The notes under the pieces are model-generated. The model did not search any database. It was given only the letters and a program-made list of their open reading frames with translations, and had not been told where the DNA came from. From Candidatus Dormiibacterota bacterium (GTDB lineage: Bacteria > Chloroflexota > Dormibacteria > Aeolococcales > Aeolococcaceae), in assembly GCA_003135255.1 (NCBI GenBank), contig PLAX01000192.1, forward strand, positions 240 to 28,398: DNA of 28,159 bases, written 5' to 3'. The position numbers and the translations under genes are program-made. Below are positions 20,843 to 28,159 of the stretch, piece after piece (positions within the stretch are counted from its first letter, which is position 1; the number at the start of each line of letters is the position of its first letter).

Positions 20843-21580
20843 TCAGTCGCTGACCGGCGCGACGCCCTTCGCGACAACCGCGCCGGGTCCCACCGGAGCC
20901 CCCATGGCGGCCAGCCGGTCCGAGAAGCCGGTGGCGTCCATCAGCACGCGCATCTCGCCGGCGGCGTGCTCCGACGGATACATGCTGCCGAGCCCGAGCT
21001 GAGCGCGAATCTCCTCGCGGTGATCGATGAACTCCCGCCATCTCGGACCGAAAGCCTCGGCGAGATGCGGGAGAAACTCGGGCGGGGTACCCCCCATCCC
21101 CTTCTCGTAGAACTGCACCGCCCAGTCGGCGAACATCTCGACGTGTCGCACCCCACGGCCCGCCTCCACCTGCATGCCCCGGATCACCTGGTTGATGACC
21201 GCGACCGAGTTGCCCCTCGGGCAGCGGCTCTGGCAGGTGTAGCAGTAGAAGCAGAGCCAGACGGAGTCGTCCTCGAGCAGGGTCGGATCACCGTCGCGGG
21301 CACGCCGCGAGATCTCCCGCGGCGAGTAGTCGGCAAAGCGCGCCGCCGGGCATCCCGAGGTGCAGATGCCACACTGGAGGCAGGAGAGAAAGCCCCCGGT
21401 GTGATCGTGCATGCGCGGGTCGGAGAGGATGCGCTGGACCAGGTCGGGGACCGGCGGCTCTTCGATGAAGACGCTGCGGGCGATGGTCGCGTAGGGGTTC
21501 AGGGGACCGTTTTCGCTGACCGGATTCACGTGACCGTTCTCGCTCACCGGGTTCGCCGTCCCTCCACCACTCGAGCTCAT
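20843..21580 (-). CDS. hdrC: HdrC-like iron-sulfur protein
   Basis: A 245-residue soluble protein with two [4Fe-4S] motifs, CLQCGICTSGCP (C67/C70/C73/C77) and CFYCYTCQSRCP (C110/C113/C116/C120). The flanking LVQRILSDPR, YSPREISRRARDGD and VINQVIRGM are typical of HdrC (heterodisulfide reductase subunit C, which passes electrons from HdrA to HdrB). The N-terminus is extended by a tandem 9-residue repeat (NPVSENGHV, NPVSENGPL), and a ~100-residue C-terminal helical region follows the clusters. The ATG overlaps the stop of the upstream HdrCB gene (ATGA). It is the last gene of the operon, with a hairpin right after its stop. The symbol reflects family; the physiological partner is unknown. Confidence 0.85.
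   Translation of the reverse strand: MSSSGGGTANPVSENGHVNPVSENGPLNPYATIARSVFIEEPPVPDLVQRILSDPRMHDHTGGFLSCLQCGICTSGCPAARFADYSPREISRRARDGDPTLLEDDSVWLCFYCYTCQSRCPRGNSVAVINQVIRGMQVEAGRGVRHVEMFADWAVQFYEKGMGGTPPEFLPHLAEAFGPRWREFIDHREEIRAQLGLGSMYPSEHAAGEMRVLMDATGFSDRLAAMGAPVGPGAVVAKGVAPVSD
21495..21548. repeat. Two 27-bp tandem repeats in the 5' end of hdrC
   Basis: Units begin with GGGTTC (21495) and GGATTC (21522), and a third partial start GGGTTC is at 21549, giving an exact 27-bp period. They encode the doubled NPVSENG-x-x block, so unit number can change without shifting frame. Confidence 0.8.
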
Positions 21581-22734
21581 GCTCTCTCCTCAGCCTCCCT
21601 GGAGGCGCCCACCGCAGCGGCCGGCGTCGCCCGGAAAAACTCCGGCCAGAAGTGGACGTCGACATCGGCGCGCTCGTGCCGCGCGGCCAGGCGCACGTTG
21701 TCGCGGCAGAGCAGGCAGGGGGTCACGATCGGAGCGTGCCGCTCCGCGGCGAAGCGGACCAGCTCGGTCACCCCCCGCGTCGGACCGCGGTAGGCGCCCC
21801 CCAGGGCACCGCAACAGGTCGCATGCAGCGACGAATGCGCCAGCAGCGGCTCGGTGCCGGCCAGCTCCGCCGCCTCGGCCATGACCGCAAGGGTGGCGTC
21901 GCGGTCGGAGAGGCACCCCACGTAGGGCACGAACCGGGCGCTCCGGGCCTCGAGCTGGTACTCACCGCGGCGGGCCCGCTCCACCAGCACGCCCCACACC
22001 GGGGCGGTCGGCGTGCCGGCCGCGGCGAGCGTCCGCTCGCAGGCCGGGCAGGCGGTGAGCATGGTCCCGGTGAAGGGCGGCGGCGCCACCGCCGGGTCGC
22101 GCGCCGGGTGCCCGCAGCAGCGGGCCTCGTCGGGCTCGGCGAGTCGCATCCCGGATCCGATCGCGAGGGTGCGGGTGGCCGCGTACGCCTCCCGGTCCAT
22201 CCGCAGCGCGCAGCCCGGGTAGAAGACCTTGAGATCGTCGGCGGACGCGACCGGGCGCGACGGCCGTCTCACCTGCGCGCGGAGAGCGCGCGCACCGAGT
22301 GACATCGTGGTGAGCCGGCCCCGGGGCAGGAAGCCGCGCACGGCCATGCGCAGCCCGAGGGTCAGGCTGTTGAGCGTCGGGCGGCGCTTGAGCTGATGCG
22401 CGGCCAGGTCGGCGCCGGTGCGCTCCGGACAGCGCGCTCCATCACCCGCCCGCTGCATCGCGCGCACCTCGGCGAGCACGCCCGCGACGTCCACCCCCAT
22501 GGGGCACGCCTCCGTGCATGCCCCGCACTCGCTGCAGCGCCAGACGTCCTCGCAGGCGAGGAGGCGCTCGGTGTCCTGCGCGATGGCGAGCCGGACCACG
22601 GCTCGCGGCCCATCCGCCAGGTCCAGGCCCTGGGGGCAGGCACTCCGGCAGCGACCGCACTGGTAGCACGACCGGCAGCGCTCCGCCAGCGCCTCCACGG
22701 CCGCCCGGCTCTGCTCTGCCACCGGAGCCATCAC
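21577..22734 (-). CDS. HdrC-HdrB fusion: two [4Fe-4S] motifs plus two CCG domains
   Basis: A 385-residue protein. Residues about 15-100 are an HdrC-like module: CRSCYQCGRCRSACP (C20-C33) and CSECGACTEACP (C67/C70/C73/C77). Residues about 168-365 are HdrB-like with two complete CCG motifs: C175, CC206-207, C229/C232; and C274, CC307-308, C340/C343. In methanogen HdrB these motifs bind two non-cubane [4Fe-4S] clusters that split the CoM-S-S-CoB disulfide. Both sets being intact suggests a catalytic disulfide or thiol site, with an unknown substrate. Fused HdrCB proteins are known in Gram-positive sulfate reducers and related gene sets. GTG 22734 overlaps the HdrA stop (GTGA); ATG 22731 is an equal alternative. 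Confidence 0.85.
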   Translation of the reverse strand: MMAPVAEQSRAAVEALAERCRSCYQCGRCRSACPQGLDLADGPRAVVRLAIAQDTERLLACEDVWRCSECGACTEACPMGVDVAGVLAEVRAMQRAGDGARCPERTGADLAAHQLKRRPTLNSLTLGLRMAVRGFLPRGRLTTMSLGARALRAQVRRPSRPVASADDLKVFYPGCALRMDREAYAATRTLAIGSGMRLAEPDEARCCGHPARDPAVAPPPFTGTMLTACPACERTLAAAGTPTAPVWGVLVERARRGEYQLEARSARFVPYVGCLSDRDATLAVMAEAAELAGTEPLLAHSSLHATCCGALGGAYRGPTRGVTELVRFAAERHAPIVTPCLLCRDNVRLAARHERADVDVHFWPEFFRATPAAAVGASREAEERA

Positions 22735-25184
22735 CGCTCCCCCGCCGGCGAGACCAGCTCTCGCGCGCCATCGGCGGTGGCGAGTTGGGCGGCGGCAGCA
22801 GCCTGCGCCTCATCGACCCGGTCGCAGAAGCTCCGCAGCCGGTGACCGATCCCGTTGTGGTCCACCGCGCAGAGATGCCACTGCTCGATGGGCATGGTGC
22901 GCCCCATCTGGGTCACCAGATCCCCGGCGAGGGCCGCCTGCTCCGCCGCGCTGGCGTCGCCCCGCTGGTAGTGACAGCGCCCCTCCACACAGCCGGCGAG
23001 GAATACGCCGGCCGCACCGAGGCGGGCCGCCTCGACGAGATGGAGGGCACTGATCCGGCCGAGGCAGGGCAGCTCGATCAGGCGCACCCGCTCCGGGTAC
23101 CGATCGCGGCGCTGGCCGCTCAGATTGAAGGTGGCAGCCGCACACTCGGCGCAGGTGAAGCCGACCACGGGGCTCTCCACTCCACCGACGACCATCCGCA
23201 GCCGGGAGAGGAGGGTCTCATCGTCCAGGGAGTGGGTGATCGCGAGCTCCGGACAGCTGGCGGCGCAGATGCCGCAGCCGCGACAGACATCTGCATCCAC
23301 CACGGCGACCTGGGCGTCCGGGCGCACGTTGGCCGGGCGCAGCGTCGCAGCCTCCCGGTCGACGAGCCCGAGGGCGCCGAAGGGACACGCATCCACGCAG
23401 GCGCCACAGCCGACGCAGCGGGCGGCGTCGACGGTCGCCGGGCACACATCCTGGCGGCCACCCGACGTCAGGTAGTCGTGCACCCGGGCGGCGGCGGCGG
23501 CGGCATCGGTGATGCACTCGGCGATGGTCTTGGGGCCGGACGCGGAGCCGCAGACGAACACGCCGTCGGCGCGCGTCTCGGTGGTCCGGTTCTTGGCGTC
23601 GAGCTGGGCTATGAACCCGTCGCCGTCGAGCGGCGCGCCGACCAGGCGGGCGACCTCCGCCGACTCCTCGGCGGGCACGAGCCCGGTCGAGAGCACGACC
23701 AGGTCGGGGCGCAGGCGGCGCAGCTCCGAGGCTCCGATGTCCTCCAGCTCGATCACCGGCCGGCCATCGCCGTCCATCTGCACCGCCGCGGGTGAGCCCC
23801 GGACAAACTCGACCCCGGCGCGCCGTGCGGCCAGATACCAGGTTTCGTCACGGGCCCCGGGGGTGCGCAGCTCCTGGAAGCAGATGGTCACCCGCATCTC
23901 AGGGAAGAGCTCGCGCAGACGGATGGCGTGCTTGATCGCGATCATGCAGCAGAGACGGGAGCAGTACGGGAGGCGGCGCTGGTCCCGCGACCCGGCGCAT
24001 TGGATCATCACGAGGTGGCGCGCCGGTGCCCGCCCCTGCCACGACTGCTCCTGCCAGCTGTCCAGCTTCTCGGCGAGCTCGACCTGGGTCATGACGTGTG
24101 ACCGGCCGTAGCCGAGGTGGGTCACCAGATGCCCGGGTGCCGGCTCGCAGCCGGTGGCGATGACCACCGCCCCCACGTGGAGCTCCTCCAGCTCGGCCGC
24201 CGGGGTCAGGTCGATGGCGTCGACGGGGCACACCTGGGCGCAGGCGCCACAGAAGGTGCAGGTGTCGAGGTCGATGGAGCGCAGCACCCTCCCGTCGTAC
24301 ACCTCGCCGGCGATGGCCGTGGGCCGGCCGCCCAGGCCCGGGACGGGGCAGGCCTCCTCGCAGAGCCCGCAGTCGATGCACTCTCCGCCCACCATCTCGG
24401 GAAGGCTGCGCACCTGGACCGTGAAGTCCCCGGCCCTGCCGGACACCGACTGGACCGTGGTCCGCCGCCGGATGCGGAGGTTCGGATGGTCGATCGCGAC
24501 GTTGCGGTAGAGGCACTTCCGGACCCCTGACTGGGCCGCGGTCGCCGGCAGGCAGGGACCGCAATCGCCGGTGGGGAAGACGGCGCCGATGGCGGTGGCA
24601 CGGCCTCCGATGAAGGGCCGGCGCTCCAGGAGGTCGACAGGATGCCCCATCCGGGCCAGCTCGACCGCCGCCTGCGCGCCCGCGACTCCCCCGCCGACGA
24701 CCGCGACCCGGTTGGCGCTCGGCCGGGGCGCGACCCTCCGCTCCTGGCGCGCCGGGAAGTGAATCGCCGCCCGGGCGATCCGGAGCGCCTTGTCGGTGAC
24801 GGCCTCGCGGGCGTCGCCATGCACCCACGAGCACCCCTCGCGAATGTCGGCCGACTCGAGTCGGAGGCCACGGTCTGTCAACCCCTGCAGGCGCCGCGCC
24901 GCGAAGTCGGAGGAGCAGCCGACGAGGAGGAGACGGCCGGCCGCGTCACCGAGCTCCAGCAGCTCGACGAGGCGTCCCCTCGCCTCCCGGCCGCACCACA
25001 TGGCACGCCGCTCGACCGTCACCGCTGGGGCGGAGAGTCCCCGCTCGAGGACGTCGAAGTCGAGATTGCGCGCCATGGTGCCGGCGCACTCGCAGAGGAG
25101 CGCACGAGTGCCGGCGCCCGTCGTGACGGCGTCGCCGGTCCCACCTCCCGCCCCCGCTACGCCAGCCTCGACTGCTGTGGTCAC
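22731..25184 (-). CDS. HdrA-MvhD fusion (QmoB-like) flavin/iron-sulfur electron-transfer protein
   Basis: The protein has 817 residues. Residues 28-150 are the HdrA N-terminal domain (C31, C33, C64, C90 and IREGCSWVHGDAREAV). The FAD Rossmann motif VAVVGGGVAGA lies at about 160-170. Four [4Fe-4S] motifs lie at 269-279, 309-319, 590-600 and 634-644, and the HdrA CC at 412-413 in LCCMIAIKHA. Residues about 670-790 are an MvhD domain with all five expected Cys (C678, C681, C707, C732, C737) and CHYQRGD. In methanogens HdrA bifurcates electrons at its FAD and MvhD links it to the electron donor; an HdrA-MvhD fusion is also the layout of QmoB. The GTG start overlaps the ferredoxin stop (GTGA). It is the core of the operon. 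The donor and acceptor pair is not determined by sequence. Confidence 0.88.
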   Translation of the reverse strand: MTTAVEAGVAGAGGGTGDAVTTGAGTRALLCECAGTMARNLDFDVLERGLSAPAVTVERRAMWCGREARGRLVELLELGDAAGRLLLVGCSSDFAARRLQGLTDRGLRLESADIREGCSWVHGDAREAVTDKALRIARAAIHFPARQERRVAPRPSANRVAVVGGGVAGAQAAVELARMGHPVDLLERRPFIGGRATAIGAVFPTGDCGPCLPATAAQSGVRKCLYRNVAIDHPNLRIRRRTTVQSVSGRAGDFTVQVRSLPEMVGGECIDCGLCEEACPVPGLGGRPTAIAGEVYDGRVLRSIDLDTCTFCGACAQVCPVDAIDLTPAAELEELHVGAVVIATGCEPAPGHLVTHLGYGRSHVMTQVELAEKLDSWQEQSWQGRAPARHLVMIQCAGSRDQRRLPYCSRLCCMIAIKHAIRLRELFPEMRVTICFQELRTPGARDETWYLAARRAGVEFVRGSPAAVQMDGDGRPVIELEDIGASELRRLRPDLVVLSTGLVPAEESAEVARLVGAPLDGDGFIAQLDAKNRTTETRADGVFVCGSASGPKTIAECITDAAAAAARVHDYLTSGGRQDVCPATVDAARCVGCGACVDACPFGALGLVDREAATLRPANVRPDAQVAVVDADVCRGCGICAASCPELAITHSLDDETLLSRLRMVVGGVESPVVGFTCAECAAATFNLSGQRRDRYPERVRLIELPCLGRISALHLVEAARLGAAGVFLAGCVEGRCHYQRGDASAAEQAALAGDLVTQMGRTMPIEQWHLCAVDHNGIGHRLRSFCDRVDEAQAAAAAQLATADGARELVSPAGER

Positions 25185-25630
25185 CTACCCGCCCCCGCCG
25201 GGGCCAGGCCCCGAGGCGCCACCTCCACGTCTCCCACGGGCACGGGCAACGCCTCGACAGCCCCTGTGGGACAGGCACGGACGCAGGCCCCACAGCCCGC
25301 GCAGAGGTCGGCGCTGAAGAGGATGCCGCGGAAGGTGCGGATGCGATCGGGGACGCGGAACGGGCCGCTCGGCTCATGGCGCGCGATCCGGCGGAGCGCC
25401 GCCGCCAGAGCGCCACGACCCGTCCCGGCGGGCGCGGAGAAGAGCTGGGCCGGGTCAAACCAGTCGTCCTGCCGCATCGCCCCGGTGGGACATGCGCTCA
25501 CGCAGCGCCCGCAGCCGACGCACAGCTCATCGTGACGGACGACCTCGCAGCCCAGCACTCCGGCGCTGACCCCGGATGTCGCTCCCCGGAGCTCGCCGGC
25601 GACCTGCCTGCCGCGTGCGCTCAGAGGCAT
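25181..25630 (-). CDS. Two-cluster 4Fe-4S ferredoxin-like protein
   Basis: A 149-residue protein with two well-separated clusters, CVGCGRCVSACPTGA (C37/C40/C43/C47) and CAGCGACVRACPTGA (C110/C113/C116/C120). They are joined by a 60-residue insert (WFDPAQLFSAPAG...RVPDRIRTFRG) longer than in a normal 2[4Fe-4S] ferredoxin. It is probably an electron-wire subunit inside the Hdr-type complex, not a free ferredoxin. The ATG lies 4 bases after the MvhD stop and its own stop overlaps the start of HdrA-MvhD. A third Cys (C28) precedes the first motif. Confidence 0.8.
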   Translation of the reverse strand: MPLSARGRQVAGELRGATSGVSAGVLGCEVVRHDELCVGCGRCVSACPTGAMRQDDWFDPAQLFSAPAGTGRGALAAALRRIARHEPSGPFRVPDRIRTFRGILFSADLCAGCGACVRACPTGAVEALPVPVGDVEVAPRGLAPAGAGR

Positions 25631-25634
25631 GCCG

Positions 25635-26144
25635 TCATGACCTCGGAAGGCGGGGCAGGCGCGAGATGGTCGCGTCCATCCCGCGAGCGGTGGCGACGAA
25701 GCGGGGCGTGTCCGCAGCGCTCATGGTGAACATGGCGGCGCGCTCGGGCTCGACCCCGACCGACTCGAGCAGCCTCCGCACGAAGGCAACCCTGTCGAGG
25801 GCGTGGAAGTTGCCCTCGCGATAGTGGCACTGCCCCTCCAGACAGCCACCGACGTAGACACCATCGGCACCCTCGGCGAGGGCAGCCAGCAGGTGCAGCG
25901 GCGAGACGCGCCCGGTGCAGGGGACCATGATGGTGCGGATCGTGGGCGGCAGCGAAGTGCGCGCATTGCCCGCGGCGTCGGCGGCGCTGTAGGCGCACTC
26001 GCGGCAGAGGAAGGCGACGATGCTGCGCTCGCCGTCCGCCGAATCCGCGATCACCTCGGAAACGGGGACTCCGGATGCGCTGATCTCGGGCACGCGGTGC
26101 TGAGGGAAGCGGGCCTCCGGGGTGGCGACCGCCGGCACGTTCAC
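25635..26144 (-). CDS. mvhD: MvhD-like hydrogenase iron-sulfur subunit
   Basis: A 169-residue stand-alone MvhD (FlpD) family protein. The pattern IVAFLCRECAYSAADAAG, VPCTGRVSPLHLLAALAEGADGV, GGCLEGQCHYREGNFHA gives C47, C50, C76, C101 and C106, the ligands expected for its [2Fe-2S] cluster. In hydrogenotrophic methanogens MvhD carries electrons from the MvhAG hydrogenase to HdrA. In bacteria it is also found with formate or NADH modules. The GTG at 26144 overlaps the GltD-HdrA stop (GTGA), so the two are coupled. This is the second MvhD domain of the operon; the other is fused to HdrA. Hydrogenase maturation genes occur elsewhere in the window, but no hydrogenase subunits are adjacent. Confidence 0.88.
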   Translation of the reverse strand: MNVPAVATPEARFPQHRVPEISASGVPVSEVIADSADGERSIVAFLCRECAYSAADAAGNARTSLPPTIRTIMVPCTGRVSPLHLLAALAEGADGVYVGGCLEGQCHYREGNFHALDRVAFVRRLLESVGVEPERAAMFTMSAADTPRFVATARGMDATISRLPRLPRS

Positions 26145-28159
26145 ACCGTCGCCTCGGCGAGGAGCTCGGCGTCGGAGAAGCCTCCCACCGTCATCGCGCC
26201 CGACGGGCACTCGGCGGCGCAGATGCCGCAGCCCCGGCAGCTCGCCTGGTCGACCAGCGCGTGCGCCCTCTCTCCGTCGACGAGACGCACGGCACCCTGG
26301 GGACAGACGCTCACGCAGACGCCGCAGCCGATGCACAGACCGGGCTCGGAGAAGGCGACTTCGACGGGGGTGGCCGCCATCCCGCCCTGGAGCATCGAGG
26401 TCACCCGGGCAGCCGCCGCCTTGGCCTGCGCGATGGTCTCCGGGATGCCCTTGGGCCCCTGGGCAGTGCCGGCGATGAAGATCCCGGCGCGCTGCGAGTC
26501 CACGGGCCGGAGCTTGGGGTGGTACTCCTTGAGGAAGCCCGCCGCACCCTGCTGCAGACCGACCACCCGGGCGATCTGGGTGGTGCCCGCCGACGCCTCG
26601 AGGCCGGCGGAGAGGACGACGAGATCAAAGAGCTCCTCGTGCTTGCCGCCGGTGACGGTGTCCTCCCAGCGCACCCGGAGGCTCTTGTCCTGCTCCTCGG
26701 CCAGCTCGCCGACCCGGCTGCGCACGTACCGCACACCGCGCTCGGCGACCAGCTTCAGGTACTCCTCATGCCCCTTCCCGGGCATCCGCAGATCGGTGTA
26801 GGCAATGGTCACCTGGGTGCCGGGATACGACTCCCGGATGAGCGAGGCGTGGAGGGTGGCGAAGAGGCAGCAGATCGCCGAGCAGTGCTCGTTGCCCCGC
26901 GATGTGGAGTCGCGCGAGCCGACGCATTGGAGCATGAAGACGCGCTTCGGCACCTGTCCGTCCGAGGGACGGCGAAGCTCGCCGCCGGTCGGTCCCGACG
27001 CCGAGAGCAGGCGGGCGAGCTGGCTCTGGGTGAGCACGTTGGCGTAGCGGCCGTAGCCGAGCGGCGGCTTGCGCCGCGCGTCGAACTCCTGATGGCCGGT
27101 GGCGACGACCAGGGCCCCGACCGTCAGCTCCTCCTCCCACGGCTTCTGGGTGAGGTCGATGGCACCGGCCGGGCAGGCCTGCTCGCAGGAGCGGCACTCC
27201 GAGCAGCCGCCGCAGGAGAGGCAGCGCCTCGCCTCGGCCAGCGCCTCCTCCTCGGTGAAGCCCAGACGCACCTCCTGCCAGCTCGTCCTGCGCTCCTCGG
27301 GCGCGAGCACCCGCATCTCCTGGCGCGGCCGGCTCCTGCGCCGGCTGAGCTCCAGGTCCGGGACCTCCGCACGGTCCCGCTCCACCGGCCAGACGTCGAG
27401 CAGCTCCTCGCCCCGCAGGTGGTTGTGGATGCCCCGAGCGGCGCGGGCACCGGCCGCGATCGCCTGGATGGCGATCAGCCCGCCGCCGGCGGCCGCGTCC
27501 CCGGCGGCGAAGACCCCGCGGCGAGCGGTCATCATCGTCTCCCGGTCGACCACGATCTGGCCGCCCGCGACGGCCACACCGGCGGCACCGGCGAGGGCGT
27601 CCTCGCCCAGCGCCTGCCCCACGCAGAAGACGACGGTGTCCGCCTCCATCTCCACCGGCTCCCCTTCCGAGGGCTGCGGCGGTCGCCAGCCCCGTGCGTC
27701 GGGCTCCGCCAGCGTGCAGGGTTGGAAGCGGACCGAGCTGAGCGCCCCGTCTCCGAGAAGCGCGACCGGCATCAGCGATGGTGCCAGCTCGACCCCCTCG
27801 GCGATCGCCTCGGCCAGCTCACCCGGCTGTGCGGGGAGGGTCGCGCGGTCCTCGATGCAGGCCATGGTCACCCGTGTGGCGCCCAGCCGCAGCGCGGTGC
27901 GCGCCGCATCGACGGCGACGTCGCCACCTCCGACCACGACCACGCGCCGTCCCACGGCGACGGGGTCGCCCAGCGCCCGCGACCTCAGCAGGTCCAGGCC
28001 CCCGATCACCCCGGGCAGATCCCGACCCTCGAGTGGAAGCAGCCGGGCTCGGGGCAGACCCAGCGCGAGCAGGACCGCCCCGTACCCCGAGGCGAGCAGG
28101 GAGTCCACCGTGTAGTCCCGACCACACCGCTCGCCGACGCGCAGCTCGACGCCGTGGGC
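26141..28159 (-). CDS. GltD-like NAD(P)H oxidoreductase fused to HdrA, N-terminus beyond window
   Basis: The frame is open through the last base of the window; 672 residues are visible. The visible part begins HGVELRVGERCGRDYTV, then SGYGAVLLALGLPRARLLP. VVVVGGGDVAVDAARTALRLGA (about 73-94) is the NAD(P)H-binding motif of GltD-type flavoproteins, followed by ADTVVFCVGQ and GVFAAGDAAAGGGLIAIQAIAAG. A Cys-rich block CLSCGGCSECRSCEQACP (about 313-329) leads into an HdrA-like half with QCVGSRD, CSAICCLFATLHASLI, FIAGTAQGPKGIPETI, and two [4Fe-4S] motifs (about 609-619 and 641-651). The HdrA N-terminal FAD Rossmann half seems replaced by the GltD-like module. It is inferred to be the NAD(P)H entry point of the operon. 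Its stop overlaps the mvhD start. Confidence 0.85.
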   Translation of the reverse strand, partial: AHGVELRVGERCGRDYTVDSLLASGYGAVLLALGLPRARLLPLEGRDLPGVIGGLDLLRSRALGDPVAVGRRVVVVGGGDVAVDAARTALRLGATRVTMACIEDRATLPAQPGELAEAIAEGVELAPSLMPVALLGDGALSSVRFQPCTLAEPDARGWRPPQPSEGEPVEMEADTVVFCVGQALGEDALAGAAGVAVAGGQIVVDRETMMTARRGVFAAGDAAAGGGLIAIQAIAAGARAARGIHNHLRGEELLDVWPVERDRAEVPDLELSRRRSRPRQEMRVLAPEERRTSWQEVRLGFTEEEALAEARRCLSCGGCSECRSCEQACPAGAIDLTQKPWEEELTVGALVVATGHQEFDARRKPPLGYGRYANVLTQSQLARLLSASGPTGGELRRPSDGQVPKRVFMLQCVGSRDSTSRGNEHCSAICCLFATLHASLIRESYPGTQVTIAYTDLRMPGKGHEEYLKLVAERGVRYVRSRVGELAEEQDKSLRVRWEDTVTGGKHEELFDLVVLSAGLEASAGTTQIARVVGLQQGAAGFLKEYHPKLRPVDSQRAGIFIAGTAQGPKGIPETIAQAKAAAARVTSMLQGGMAATPVEVAFSEPGLCIGCGVCVSVCPQGAVRLVDGERAHALVDQASCRGCGICAAECPSGAMTVGGFSDAELLAEATV

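Noticed and set aside
21495..21548. CRISPR-like repeat
   Set aside because: Only two directly abutting units inside a coding sequence, with no spacers and no cas genes.
1..28159. tRNA, rRNA, riboswitch or origin features
   Set aside because: No cloverleaf-like, rRNA-like or recognisable riboswitch sequence was seen on reading; a covariance-model scan would be needed to exclude small RNAs.

Overview
This is a very GC-rich bacterial window (roughly 70% G+C by eye) with many GTG starts, a TTG start, 4-base stop/start overlaps and several apparently leaderless promoters. That style fits Actinomycetota or a neighbour such as Dormibacterota/Chloroflexota, but no ribosomal or other phylogenetic marker is present, so the assignment is tentative. 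The gene content is about energy and redox: a bd-type oxidase, NiFe-hydrogenase maturation, acetyl-phosphate and polyphosphate metabolism, and a heterodisulfide-reductase-like (Hdr) flavin/iron-sulfur complex.

Layout on the + strand: the end of cydB (cut by the window edge), then cydD and cydC, coupled by overlaps; a hemerythrin-like domain fused to a proline-dehydrogenase-like domain; a short HypC/HupF-like protein, then hypC, hypD and hypE, tightly overlapped; and a CvpA-type membrane protein. hypF lies on the - strand, tail to tail with cvpA, and diverges from a ThDP-dependent enzyme of the acetolactate synthase/2-hydroxyacyl-CoA lyase type. A universal stress protein (- strand) diverges from phosphoketolase (xfp), ackA, a HAD hydrolase, a Nudix protein and a PPK2 polyphosphate kinase (all + strand). 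About 870 bp of mobile DNA follows: two inverted remnants of the 3' end of an IS630-family transposase flank a pyridoxamine-phosphate-oxidase-like gene. The insertion sits at the TA of the PPK2 stop codon. The rest of the window is a - strand operon: GltD-HdrA fusion (open at the window end), MvhD, a two-cluster ferredoxin, HdrA-MvhD fusion, HdrC-HdrB fusion and HdrC.

How the genes may work together: CydDC supports assembly of the bd oxidase. HypCDEF build the Fe(CN)2CO site of a NiFe hydrogenase, whose structural genes are not in the window. Phosphoketolase makes acetyl-phosphate, which AckA converts to acetate plus ATP; PPK2 adds a polyphosphate-nucleotide link. The Hdr operon has all the parts of a soluble electron-transfer or bifurcating complex with a probable NAD(P)H entry module and two non-cubane-cluster sites, but its substrate cannot be read from the sequence.

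Most noteworthy: the Hdr operon, the hemerythrin/PRODH fusion that lacks the usual C-terminal Arg-Arg helix, the gene-carrying IS630-type element in a stop codon, a repeated leaderless-promoter layout, and a nested-palindrome operator candidate upstream of xfp.
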